Source: an uncultured Clostridium sp. (GTDB taxonomy: Bacteria; Bacillota; Clostridia; TANB77; CAG-508). From it: a stretch of DNA of 21,269 nucleotides. Location: NCBI GenBank assembly GCA_900557045.1, contig USQY01000027.1, positions 1-21,269 of the forward strand. Direction: 5' to 3'. The notes below the pieces were generated by a model. It saw nothing but the letters and a program-made list of their open reading frames with translations, ran no database searches and was not told the origin of the DNA. Shown here piece by piece: positions 14,529 to 21,269 of the stretch. The position numbers and the translations under genes are program-made. The stretch's first letter is position 1. Each line of letters opens with the position of its first letter.

Positions 14529-14780
14529 GATGCTGTTTATGTGCGGAGTTTGATGGGAGCCGCTGAGCTTATTGATATTTATTTTTTTTAAATTATAAAA
14601 AGTAAGCTTCAGCTTTAACACTTTCTAACTGAAATCTCTTGAGCCTCTTCGTGGCTTAAGGAACACGCATCCTCAAGTTGATTTCGAGTAAGAAAGTGTA
14701 AAAGCTTACGTTAACGTTTTATAATTTTAAAAAAATAAATATCAATAAGCTAGCTACTCTACGGTTTGGGGCTTGTAGTT
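14528..14780 (+). ncRNA. Candidate structured non-coding RNA between the NifU-like and GGGtGRT genes
   Basis: This fills most of the 334-bp gap. A long hairpin spans 14566-14751. A 35-bp outer helix (14566-14600 with 14717-14751) has one mismatch. Inner helices follow: 14602-14609 with 14702-14709, 14618-14626 with 14691-14699, 14628-14630 with 14687-14689, 14631-14636 with 14680-14685, and 14638-14643 with 14672-14677. All are separated by small bulges around a 28-base apical loop. GCGG (14543-14546) can pair with CCGC (14560-14563). GGATGC (14528-14533) is complementary to GCATCC (14667-14672) near the apical loop, a possible pseudoknot. CTAC (14759-14762) can pair with GTAG (14775-14778). 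The 5' flank, apical loop and 3' flank are about half G+C by direct count, far above the surroundings, a known mark of structured RNA in AT-rich genomes. No open frame fits. The RNA class is not recognised with certainty; raiA-type RNA or 6S-like RNA are possibilities to test. Confidence 0.6.
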
Positions 14781-14862
14781 TATATAAAATACTCTTTATT
14801 CAGATACAATTTAAAAAAATAGTAAAGAAATATGTAAAAAAATTTAGTTGGAGGTAATGAAA

Positions 14863-15864
14863 ATGGCAGTAACATTTGAGAGTTATGAAAGAAGAATTGA
14901 TCAAATTAAACCAGTAATGGAAAAGTATGGTATAAAAGATTTTGAAGATGCATTAAATATTTGTAAAGAAAAAGGATTTAATCCTTATGATATAACAAAA
15001 GGAATTCAAGCAATTTGTTTTGAAAATGCTTGTTGGGCATATACTTTAGGTGCTGCAATAGCAATAAAAAAAGGATGCACAAAAGCAGCAGATGCAGCAA
15101 AAGCAATAGGTGAAGGATTACAAGCTTTTTGTATACCAGGTTCAGTTGCAGATGATAGAAAAGTTGGATTAGGACATGGAAACTTAGCTTCTATGCTATT
15201 ATCAGAAGAAACAAAATGTTTTGCATTTTTAGCAGGACATGAAAGTTTTGCAGCAGCAGAAGGTGCTATAGGTATAGCAAAATCAGCTAACAAAGTTAGA
15301 AAAGAGCCTTTAAGAGTAATATTAAATGGATTAGGAAAAGATGCTGCACAAGTAATTTCAAGAATTAATGGATTTACTTATGTAAAAACAGATTTTGACT
15401 TTTTCACAGGAAAAGTAAATGTTGTAGAAGAAATTGCTTATTCAGATGGTGAAAGAAGTAAAGTTAGATGTTATGGTGCAAATGATGTTAGAGAAGGTGT
15501 AGCAATAATGTGGTTAGAAGATGTTGATGTTTCTATAACAGGAAATTCAACAAATCCAACAAGATTCCAACATCCAGTTGCAGGTACATATAAAAAAGAA
15601 AGATTAGAAGCAGGTAGAAAATATTTTTCTGTTGCTTCAGGTGGTGGAACAGGTAGAACACTACATCCAGACAATATGGCTGCTGGTCCTGCTTCATATG
15701 GTATGACAGATACTATGGGAAGAATGCATTCAGATGCACAATTTGCGGGAAGTTCATCAGTTCCAGCCCATGTTGAAATGATGGGATTAATAGGAATGGG
15801 TAATAATCCAATGGTTGGATGTACCGTTGCAGTAGCAGTTGCTGTTGAAGAAGCTATGAAATAA
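14863..15864 (+). CDS. GGGtGRT family protein
   Basis: This conserved family of unknown function is named for its motif, seen here as GGGTGRT at 260-266 in VASGGGTGRTLHPDN. The 333-residue protein is intact and of family length. Other notable segments are FENACWAYTLGAAIAIKKGC (about 53-72), VGLGHGNLASMLLSEET and FLAGHESFAAAEG (about 101-133), and a Gly/Met-rich end (GLIGMGNNPMVGC). Conserved-looking Cys and His residues suggest a metal or cofactor site, but that is inference. It is found next to the NifU-like scaffold gene in anaerobes, so a link to iron-sulfur proteins is likely. ATG 14863 is chosen because GGAGG lies 8 bases upstream; TTG 14848 and ATG 14857 are too early. Confidence 0.9.
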   Translation: MAVTFESYERRIDQIKPVMEKYGIKDFEDALNICKEKGFNPYDITKGIQAICFENACWAYTLGAAIAIKKGCTKAADAAKAIGEGLQAFCIPGSVADDRKVGLGHGNLASMLLSEETKCFAFLAGHESFAAAEGAIGIAKSANKVRKEPLRVILNGLGKDAAQVISRINGFTYVKTDFDFFTGKVNVVEEIAYSDGERSKVRCYGANDVREGVAIMWLEDVDVSITGNSTNPTRFQHPVAGTYKKERLEAGRKYFSVASGGGTGRTLHPDNMAAGPASYGMTDTMGRMHSDAQFAGSSSVPAHVEMMGLIGMGNNPMVGCTVAVAVAVEEAMK

Positions 15865-15884
15865 AATTATGTAAATTCAAAATG

Positions 15885-15935
15885 TTGTTAATCTGCTGAA
15901 AATGTCAGAAAATTGCAATTTCAGTAGATTAACAA
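15885..15935. terminator. 17-bp stem-loop between the GGGtGRT gene and tRNA-Gln
   Basis: Arms at 15885-15901 and 15919-15935 pair along all 17 positions with one G-T pair; the loop has 17 bases. It starts 20 bases after the GGGtGRT stop. No U-tract follows on the plus strand (AAAGTTATA), so it may be a 3'-end stabiliser, a weak terminator, or a processing signal ahead of the tRNA, which begins 12 bases later. Confidence 0.45.
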
Positions 15936-15947
15936 AAAGTTATATAT

Positions 15948-16022
15948 TGGGGTATAGCCAAGTGGTAAGGCAGATGGCTCTGACCCATCGATGCGTAAGT
16001 TCGAATCTTACTACCCCAACCA
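15948..16022 (+). tRNA. tRNA-Gln, anticodon CUG
   Basis: A complete cloverleaf with encoded CCA. The acceptor stem is TGGGGTA with TACCCCA, then discriminator A and CCA at 16020-16022. The D-arm is GCC-AAGTGGTAA-GGC, the anticodon stem GATGG/CCATC with loop CTCTGAC, and the T-arm GTAAG-TTCGAAT-CTTAC. The anticodon CTG at 15980-15982 follows U33, so it reads CAG. The opening TGGGGTATAGCCAAGTGGTAAGGC pattern is characteristic of bacterial glutamine tRNAs. CAG codons are rare here relative to CAA, so a second isoacceptor (UUG) should exist elsewhere. Confidence 0.97.
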
Positions 16023-16169
16023 AACAATTATTGGTTATCAGAAAAAATTTTTAATAAACATATATTCATTTAAAAATGTAACATAATAAAATTAATTAAA
16101 TAAAATATAGTACAAAAGTAAAAAATATATTAATAAATAGATTCCATTTTGTCAAAAGGAGAAAGTTAG

Positions 16170-17567
16170 ATGAATAAAGAAGAAATATTAAAAAAAATAT
16201 TGATAAAAAATAGAGGCTATAAAGAACAAAGTGATAAAATAGGCAAAATACAGGAAAAAAGTATGTTACGCAAAATTGAAAGAATGCTTGAAAATGCTTC
16301 ATCTGATAAAAAAATATATGAAGATAGTCCTATTATAAATGAAATCGAAGAAAACAGTGGAGAGTTTTGTTTAGAAGATTTAAAAAATAATTTGGCAAAT
16401 TACATTACTCCTGAATTTGCTATATATATATTGAAGTGTGCACATAATGATTTGAATTCAGAATTAACAGAAATGTTTAAAAAAGATGTTAAAAGTGCAA
16501 CTAGATTTGTGCCTTTTGAACTAAGAAATTGGAATGAAGTAAAAGAAGAGTTTAATGTATTAAAACCAATTATGGATGCCATGAAAATCGATGTCACTAC
16601 TGAACAAGTAAAAGATGAATTTAAGAGAATGAAAATAGTGTATTTTATTAATAATAGAATCTTTTCAAAACACGATATTAAAGAAAGAATTGAGGATATT
16701 GAGAGAAATTATGCATTTATGACATTGAAGGATAAAAAAACTAAAAGTGAAATGGCCGAAGTAGTATCAAGTGAAAAATATATGGATGAAATAATTGCAC
16801 ATGTGACTAATAACCAAGAACTTGACATAAAAGAATTATTAAAAGATTCAATAAAATTGGATATTCAAAAGAATCAAATAGGAATTTGCATGTTAGAAAC
16901 TACTGATGATATGAAACATTTGTATAAGTATTCTGATAAATTATCACAAAAGAAAATAGCATTAAAAAGAAATGCTATTTCAGGAATTAATAGTATTATT
17001 CCTAAAACATTATTTGAAATTTTTACATTTAATAATGGTGCTATAATGAAAAATTTAAATAAATATGAATATAATTATTTCGACTTTTCTGAATTTTCAG
17101 GGAAAAAATCAAGATTTATTAATGTGGATGACTTGACAGATGAACAACAAAAATTTATAAACAAAAGAGAAAAAAAAGTAAATAATTTTGTGAAAAAAGT
17201 AAAGGAAAGTAAGTCTAAAAAATATGATATTCCTGGAGTTATTACTTTCGTTATTTTAGGTAAAGAGGAAAGATATATAAATTCAAAAAATATAAAAAAT
17301 AAAAAAGAAAAAATAATCCAAATTGAAATTACTAAAAGAGAATTAGCTAATATAGGGCTGTTACCTGAAGAAATAGGATGGGAAACAAAGAAAAAAGCGT
17401 TATTACAACCAAATGAATTAGAAACTCTTGTTGAACAAGAAGAAACAAGTAAAAATGTTAAAGAAAACTTATTTGAAAAATTTAAATTTCCCCCAAATAG
17501 TTCATATCATAGTGAAAAAACAAATTTAAAAGAAAATATAGATAATAAAGAAGATTATAACAGATAA
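16170..17567 (+). CDS. Hypothetical 465-residue cytoplasmic protein, unrecognised
   Basis: No known domain is recognised. The protein is rich in Lys, Glu, Asn and Ile. It has no signal peptide and no transmembrane helix. The first 60 residues are charged and helical (MNKEEILKKILIKNRGYKEQ...). A more globular part at about 65-200 contains ITPEFAIYILKCAHNDL, FVPFELRNWNEVKEEFN and MKIVYFINNRIFSKHDIKERI. A region at about 290-390 contains FEIFTFNNGAIMKNLNKYEYNYFDF and DIPGVITFVILGKEERYI. The end is a disordered Glu/Asn-rich tail. AAAGGAG lies 8 bases before the ATG. It stands alone between tRNA-Gln and the pyrimidine operon, without an evident promoter, and could be lineage-specific or acquired accessory DNA, although base composition matches the neighbours. 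Confidence 0.7.
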   Translation: MNKEEILKKILIKNRGYKEQSDKIGKIQEKSMLRKIERMLENASSDKKIYEDSPIINEIEENSGEFCLEDLKNNLANYITPEFAIYILKCAHNDLNSELTEMFKKDVKSATRFVPFELRNWNEVKEEFNVLKPIMDAMKIDVTTEQVKDEFKRMKIVYFINNRIFSKHDIKERIEDIERNYAFMTLKDKKTKSEMAEVVSSEKYMDEIIAHVTNNQELDIKELLKDSIKLDIQKNQIGICMLETTDDMKHLYKYSDKLSQKKIALKRNAISGINSIIPKTLFEIFTFNNGAIMKNLNKYEYNYFDFSEFSGKKSRFINVDDLTDEQQKFINKREKKVNNFVKKVKESKSKKYDIPGVITFVILGKEERYINSKNIKNKKEKIIQIEITKRELANIGLLPEEIGWETKKKALLQPNELETLVEQEETSKNVKENLFEKFKFPPNSSYHSEKTNLKENIDNKEDYNR

Positions 17568-17612
17568 AATATTTAAACATATAAACACATATAAAATATA
17601 AAAAAATATCCC

Positions 17613-17642
17613 TTGACAGGCAAAATATTGACATGATAGAAT
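17613..17642 (+). promoter_or_regulatory. Promoter of the pyrimidine operon
   Basis: TTGACA at 17613-17618 is a perfect -35 box, and TAGAAT at 17637-17642 follows after 18 bases. The leader to the pyrC start would be under 30 bases, too short for a PyrR-type attenuator, so regulation must occur at initiation or not at all. A second TTGACA at 17628 has no -10 partner. Confidence 0.6.
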
Positions 17643-17674
17643 AGAGAAAATTTGTTAAAAGGGGGTAAAATTAA

Positions 17675-18006
17675 ATGAAAACATTACTAAAAAATGGAAC
17701 AGCGCTAGATTATGCATCAAACACGAATGAAGTAATGTACATTTTAATTAGTGACACAAAAATAGAAAAAATAGGAAAAGATTTACGTGTGCAAGCAGAT
17801 AATATAATTGATTGTACAAATTTATCTATTATGCTAGGTATGATAGATATGCATTGCCATTTAAGAGAACCTGGATTCGAATATAAAGAAACTATTAAAC
17901 AGGTTCCAAAAGTGCTGTTAAGGGTGGATTTACGAGTATTTGTTCAATATCAAATACAAAACCAACCCCTGATAGTGCTTTTATTTTGCAAAAAATTATA
18001 GAGTAA
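17675..18006 (+). pseudogene. pyrC: Dihydroorotase remnant: frameshifted N-terminal quarter
   Basis: Dihydroorotase closes carbamoyl-aspartate to dihydroorotate and is normally about 430 residues. Here the first 75 codons read well: MKTLLKNGTALDYA, then IIDCTNLSIMLGMIDMHCHLREPGFEYKET with the HxH metal motif. One base is then missing within 17894-17899, so the frame as read ends in unrelated sequence at 17999-18001. In the next frame, from 17899, homology resumes (TGSKSAVKGGFTSIC, NTKPTPDSAFILQKI) and stops at TAA 18004-18006. The conserved MPNT is already changed to ISNT, and about three quarters of the gene is absent. Three separate lesions make a sequencing error an insufficient explanation. 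The operon promoter and ribosome binding site are retained, so the remnant now acts as a leader for pyrF. Confidence 0.85.
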
Positions 18007-18041
18007 TATTAACTATGAAAATAAAAAAGGAGAAAAGTAAA

Positions 18042-18977
18042 ATGAAAAATGCAATAGATATTTTAATAGATAAAATAAGGAAAACAAATAATCCCACAGT
18101 AATGGGATTAGATCCAAGATATGATATAATTCCAGATTGTGTGAAAAACAAATATGATAAAACATTACAAGGAGTTAGTGAAGCTATTTTAGAATATAAT
18201 AAAGCATTAATAGATGCCACATATGACATAATTCCAGCAATAAAGCCACAAATAGCATTTTATGAGATGTTTGGTGTTGAAGGAATAAATGTGTTTAATG
18301 AAACATGTAAATATGCAAGAAAAAAGCAAATGGTTGTAATTGCAGATATAAAAAGGGGCGATATTGGTACAACAGCACAAGGTTATTCTAATGCCTTTTT
18401 AGGTAAAACACAAGTAGGAGATACAGAAATTGATGTATTTAATGTTGATTTTGTAACAATAAATCCATATATGGGAACAGATTGTGTAAAACCATTTATA
18501 GAAGACTGTAAAAAATATAATAAAGGTATATTCATTTTAGTAAAAACTTCAAATAAATCTTCAGGGGAAATACAAGATTTAATTTTACAAAATGGTAAAA
18601 CTATATATGAAACAGTTGCAGAACTTGTTAATGAATGGGGAAAAGATTTAATAGGAGAATCTGGTTATAGCTCAATTTCTTCAGTAGTTGGGGCAACATA
18701 TCCACAACAACTAAAAGAACTTCGTAAAATTATGCCAGCTTCATATTTCTTGATTCCAGGATATGGTGCTCAAGGTGGAAAAGCTGGAGATATAGCTTTA
18801 GGATTTGATAACAAAGGATTAGGTGGAATTGTAAATGCATCACGTAGTTTAATGTGTGCATATAAATCTGATTTGTGGAAGGAAAAATTTACTGAAGTAG
18901 AGTATGCAAAAGCTACTAGAGCTGAAGCTATTAGAATGAAAAATGAATTGAATGAAGCATTGTATAAAAATGATTAA
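18042..18977 (+). CDS. pyrF: Orotidine 5'-phosphate decarboxylase, subfamily 2
   Basis: It decarboxylates OMP to UMP, the last step of de novo pyrimidine synthesis. At 311 residues it belongs to the longer subfamily 2 rather than the roughly 230-residue type 1. Visible elements are VMGLDPRYD at 20-28, KPQIAFYEMFG at 68-78, the catalytic ADIKRGDIGTTA (Asp102, Lys104, Asp107), NPYMGTDCVKPF, and a C-terminal phosphate-binding region with PGYGAQGGKAGD and VNASRSL. Start ATG 18042 has AAGGAG 9 bases upstream. An ATG at 18015 lies in frame but precedes that site. The gene begins 35 bases after the pyrC remnant ends and is followed by pyrK and pyrD. Confidence 0.95.
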   Translation: MKNAIDILIDKIRKTNNPTVMGLDPRYDIIPDCVKNKYDKTLQGVSEAILEYNKALIDATYDIIPAIKPQIAFYEMFGVEGINVFNETCKYARKKQMVVIADIKRGDIGTTAQGYSNAFLGKTQVGDTEIDVFNVDFVTINPYMGTDCVKPFIEDCKKYNKGIFILVKTSNKSSGEIQDLILQNGKTIYETVAELVNEWGKDLIGESGYSSISSVVGATYPQQLKELRKIMPASYFLIPGYGAQGGKAGDIALGFDNKGLGGIVNASRSLMCAYKSDLWKEKFTEVEYAKATRAEAIRMKNELNEALYKND

Positions 18978-19031
18978 TGATTATAAATATCATAGTTATA
19001 AAAATAAGACAAGATAGAAAGGTGATATAAA

Positions 19032-19832
19032 ATGGGGATACATAGAAATGTAAAATTAGTTAATAAAAAACTATTAAAAGATGATATATTTAAATTTTCC
19101 ATAGAGTCTGAAGAAATGTGTAAGTTAGCAAAGCCAGGTCAATTTCTTGAAATTAAGGTTTGCAAAGGAATAGATCCTATTTTAAGAAGACCTATAAGCA
19201 TTTATAATGTGGATGAAGGAAAAAGTATAATTGAATTTATTTTTCAAGTAAAAGGGATAGGAACAAAAATTTTATCAGAAATAGAAACAGGAAAAACAAT
19301 CGATATTATTGGACCTCTTGGAAATGGTACATTTAATGTAAAAAAATATAATTCTGTAGCAATTATAGGTGGAGGAATTGGAGTATTTCCATTATATGAA
19401 CTATCAAAAAAATTATGTAAAAATGGAACTAAAAATATTAATACATATCTTGGATTTAGAAATAAAGACTTTGTTGTTCAAGAAAATGAATTTGCCAAAA
19501 CAAGTACAAGCCTTACTATTACAACAGATGACGGCTCATATAAGGAGAAAGGTTTTGCAATAAATAAGTTAATAGAAGATGTTGAAAAAGGACATCCAAA
19601 CAAAGTACCAGAAATCATTTTTGCATGTGGACCATTACCGATGTTAAAGGCAGTTCAAAAACTAGCTATTGAAAAAGGTATTCCATGTCAATTATCATTA
19701 GAAGAAAGAATGGCATGTGGGTTAGGTGTGTGTTTGGGATGTGCTGTAAAAATTACAGAAACAGAGGATATTCAATATAAACATGTTTGCAAAGATGGTC
19801 CAGTATTTTGGGCTACGGAAGTGGAAATTTAA
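19032..19832 (+). CDS. pyrK: Dihydroorotate dehydrogenase B electron transfer subunit
   Basis: PyrK carries FAD and a [2Fe-2S] cluster and passes electrons from dihydroorotate, via PyrD, to NAD. The 266-residue protein has the FAD-binding RRPISIY at 52-58, the nucleotide-binding AIIGGGIGVFPLYEL at about 110-124 and FACGPLPML at 197-205, and a cluster site with Cys229, Cys234, Cys237 and Cys253 (ACGLGVCLGCAVK ... HVCKDGPVF). All ligands are present. AAAGGTGAT precedes the ATG. pyrD begins 31 bases downstream, as expected for the heterotetrameric class 1B enzyme. Confidence 0.96.
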   Translation: MGIHRNVKLVNKKLLKDDIFKFSIESEEMCKLAKPGQFLEIKVCKGIDPILRRPISIYNVDEGKSIIEFIFQVKGIGTKILSEIETGKTIDIIGPLGNGTFNVKKYNSVAIIGGGIGVFPLYELSKKLCKNGTKNINTYLGFRNKDFVVQENEFAKTSTSLTITTDDGSYKEKGFAINKLIEDVEKGHPNKVPEIIFACGPLPMLKAVQKLAIEKGIPCQLSLEERMACGLGVCLGCAVKITETEDIQYKHVCKDGPVFWATEVEI

Positions 19833-19863
19833 AAATATAATTAAAAGGAGGTAAATAAAAATT

Positions 19864-20772
19864 ATGAAAACAGAAGTAAATTTAGCAGGAATAAAAATGA
19901 AAAATCCTATAACTGTAGCATCAGGAACATTTGGCTACGGTAGAGAATTTGCAGAGTATATAGATTTAAATAAATTAGGTGGAATTGTAACAAAAGGAAC
20001 ATCTTTAAAACCTCGTTCTGGAAATAAAATACCTCGTGTGTGTGAAACTGCATCAGGAATGCTTAATGCAATAGGTCTTCAGAATCCAGGTGTAGAGCAC
20101 TTTTTAAATGAAGATTTGCCATGGTTAAGAAAGTATGATACAGCAGTAATTGTAAATGTTTGTGGAAATACTGTTGACGAATATGTTGAAATGTGTAGAA
20201 TTTTGAATAAGGCAGATATAGATGGTGTAGAATTAAACCTTTCATGTCCTAATGTAAAAAAAGGTTGTTTAGCATTTGGTACAACATATGATGGAATAAA
20301 ACATGTAACAAGTAGAGTAAGAAAAGCGTTAGATAAACCATTAATAGTGAAATTAACACCAAATGTACCAGATATAACAATAACAGCAAAAGCAGCAGAA
20401 GATGCAGGAGCGGATGGTATTTCATTAATAAATACTTTATTAGGAATGAAAATAGATATAGATAAGAGAAGACCAGTTCTTGCAAATAATACAGGAGGAT
20501 TATCAGGCCCAGCAATTAAGCCAGTGGCAGTAAGAATGGTATATCAAGTATCACAAGCTGTAAATATTCCAATTTTAGGGTTAGGTGGAATAGTAACAAG
20601 TGAAGATGTTGTAGAATTTATGCTTGCAGGGGCAACAGCTGTATCAATAGGAACAGGTAATTTTATTAGTCCAGAAGTTTCAATTGAGGCTGTAAAAGGA
20701 TTAGAAAATTATTTGAAAAAGTATAAATTTGATGATGTTACTCAAATAATAGGAAAGGTTCAAATGAACTAG
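19864..20772 (+). CDS. pyrD: Dihydroorotate dehydrogenase, class 1B catalytic subunit
   Basis: It oxidises dihydroorotate to orotate using FMN. The 302-residue TIM barrel shows ASGTFGYGREF at 19-29, KGTSLKPRSGN at 44-54, GLQNPG at 71-76, and ELNLSCPNVKKGCLAFG at about 123-139. Cys128 is the base typical of class 1 enzymes (class 2 has Ser). FMN-binding LGLGGI and GTGNF segments are present near the end. Pairing with pyrK defines class 1B, the NAD-linked form common in anaerobic Firmicutes. AGGAGGT lies about 11 bases before the ATG, a slightly long spacing. Its substrate depends on a dihydroorotase, whose local gene is broken. Confidence 0.96.
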   Translation: MKTEVNLAGIKMKNPITVASGTFGYGREFAEYIDLNKLGGIVTKGTSLKPRSGNKIPRVCETASGMLNAIGLQNPGVEHFLNEDLPWLRKYDTAVIVNVCGNTVDEYVEMCRILNKADIDGVELNLSCPNVKKGCLAFGTTYDGIKHVTSRVRKALDKPLIVKLTPNVPDITITAKAAEDAGADGISLINTLLGMKIDIDKRRPVLANNTGGLSGPAIKPVAVRMVYQVSQAVNIPILGLGGIVTSEDVVEFMLAGATAVSIGTGNFISPEVSIEAVKGLENYLKKYKFDDVTQIIGKVQMN

Positions 20773-20836
20773 ATAAATAAAACATCATCAATAATAATAT
20801 ATATAGTTTTTGTTTCAAAGTGTGATATTATTAAAA

Positions 20837-21079
20837 TTATAAATCGGATATATCTAAATAATTTAAAGAATTTTTAGATATATCTGGATTTATGGTAATA
20901 TTAGTGGTTTGCAAATCCACATATTTTGTTTTATCCCACTTAAATTTAATAAATATATAAGCACTACCAAAAGCTGCTAAAATGAAAATTAACAAACTAA
21001 TAAATATTCCTAAAAATATTCTAAGGATAATTTTTTTAATATTCTTTTTGGGTGCATACACAATTAGTTGATTTTCCAT
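20837..21079 (-). CDS. Small single-pass membrane protein
   Basis: The family is not recognised. The 80-residue protein has a short cytoplasmic start with basic residues (MENQLIVYAPKKNIKK), one transmembrane helix at about 18-42 (IILRIFLGIFISLLIFILAA region), and an outward tail of about 38 residues ending in NSLNYLDISDL. ATG 21079 is chosen because GGAGTGAG lies just upstream on the minus strand; a longer frame to 21151 adds residues without a ribosome binding site. It converges with pyrD across a 64-bp gap. Two GATATATC copies in its 3' end encode part of the two DIS tripeptides. Confidence 0.65.
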   Translation of the reverse strand: MENQLIVYAPKKNIKKIILRIFLGIFISLLIFILAAFGSAYIFIKFKWDKTKYVDLQTTNITINPDISKNSLNYLDISDL

Positions 21080-21159
21080 AAACTCACTCCTAAAATTAGT
21101 AATAACATTAAAAAAATGTATAAAAATAATATATGAAATTTTATTCCACAATGAAATAA

Positions 21160-21187
21160 ATTATACAATGTTTTAGTAATTTTGTAA
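21160..21187 (-). promoter_or_regulatory. Candidate promoter of the small membrane protein gene
   Basis: On the minus strand TTACAA (21182-21187) and a perfect TATAAT (21160-21165) are 16 bases apart. The start codon is about 80 bases downstream at 21079. Confidence 0.4.
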
Positions 21188-21230
21188 ATATTAAACACAG
21201 AAAAATATTGAAAATATAAATTGCAATAAT

Positions 21231-21243
21231 AAGTGTCGCACTT
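21231..21243. promoter_or_regulatory. Dyad AAGTG-TCG-CACTT, twin of the dyad at 24-36
   Basis: Five-base arms around a 3-base centre. Read on the opposite strand it differs from the dyad at 24-36 by one centre base. It lies upstream of the leftward membrane protein promoter. No regulator can be named. Confidence 0.2.
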
Positions 21244-21269
21244 TTTGTAATAAAATTACAAATATATTT

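Noticed and set aside
14566..14751. The long hairpin as a MITE-type transposable element
   Set aside because: No target-site duplication is visible at its ends, and the GC-rich flanks outside the hairpin appear to belong to the same structure, which favours an RNA. It is not fully excluded without a copy-number search.
17628..17633. Second TTGACA in the pyr promoter region as an alternative -35
   Set aside because: No -10-like hexamer lies 16-18 bases downstream.
20847..20884. Inverted repeat GATATATCTAAA / TTTAGATATATC as a bidirectional terminator after pyrD
   Set aside because: GATATATC is itself palindromic, and both copies lie inside the 3' end of the leftward membrane protein gene, where they encode two similar tripeptides; no U-tract follows on the plus strand.

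Overview
The window is strongly AT-rich, with Gram-positive style ribosome binding sites (GGAGG and AAGGAG variants) before almost every gene. It carries a SpoVT-type sporulation regulator, a class 1B dihydroorotate dehydrogenase pair (pyrK-pyrD), a TK1-type thymidine kinase, a cofactor-independent phosphoglycerate mutase, and the NifU-like plus GGGtGRT pair typical of anaerobes. Together these point to an anaerobic, low-GC Firmicute of the class Clostridia. The species cannot be read from the window.

Layout. Positions 138-810 hold two small leftward genes: a membrane-anchored protein resembling a partial family 2 glycosyltransferase, and a 72-residue protein resembling a miniature Uma2/DUF820 nuclease domain. 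A 63-bp nearly pure inverted repeat with perfect 9-bp flanking direct repeats (882-962) separates them from recD2. recD2 has lost its reading frame inside helicase motif V, and its last 73 codons continue in another frame to 3302. comFC, a thymidine kinase gene, two paralogous Tim44-like/zinc-ribbon genes and spoVT follow. Two hairpins with mutually exclusive pairing lie between the Tim44-like paralogues.

Positions 7931-13714 form a glycolytic operon: gap, pgk, tpiA, a Nudix hydrolase, a guanylate-kinase-like P-loop protein, and gpmI. It covers the reactions from triose phosphate to 2-phosphoglycerate. The two nucleotide-related genes inserted between tpiA and gpmI are unusual and translationally coupled. 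Positions 13836-15864 carry a NifU-like scaffold gene and the GGGtGRT gene. Between them lies a highly structured element of about 250 nt with GC-rich islands, the best candidate here for an undescribed or unrecognised non-coding RNA. A tRNA-Gln (anticodon CUG) and an orphan 465-residue protein follow.

Positions 17613-20772 are a pyrimidine operon. pyrC is reduced to a frameshifted N-terminal remnant of about 110 codons, while pyrF, pyrK and pyrD are intact. A small leftward single-pass membrane protein closes the window.

The most interesting points are the structured RNA-like element at 14528-14780, the 63-bp miniature element with target-site duplication, the decayed pyrC in an otherwise intact operon, the recD2 frameshift at a rare CGG codon, and the possible attenuator between the Tim44-like paralogues. 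No CRISPR array, rRNA gene or prophage is visible.
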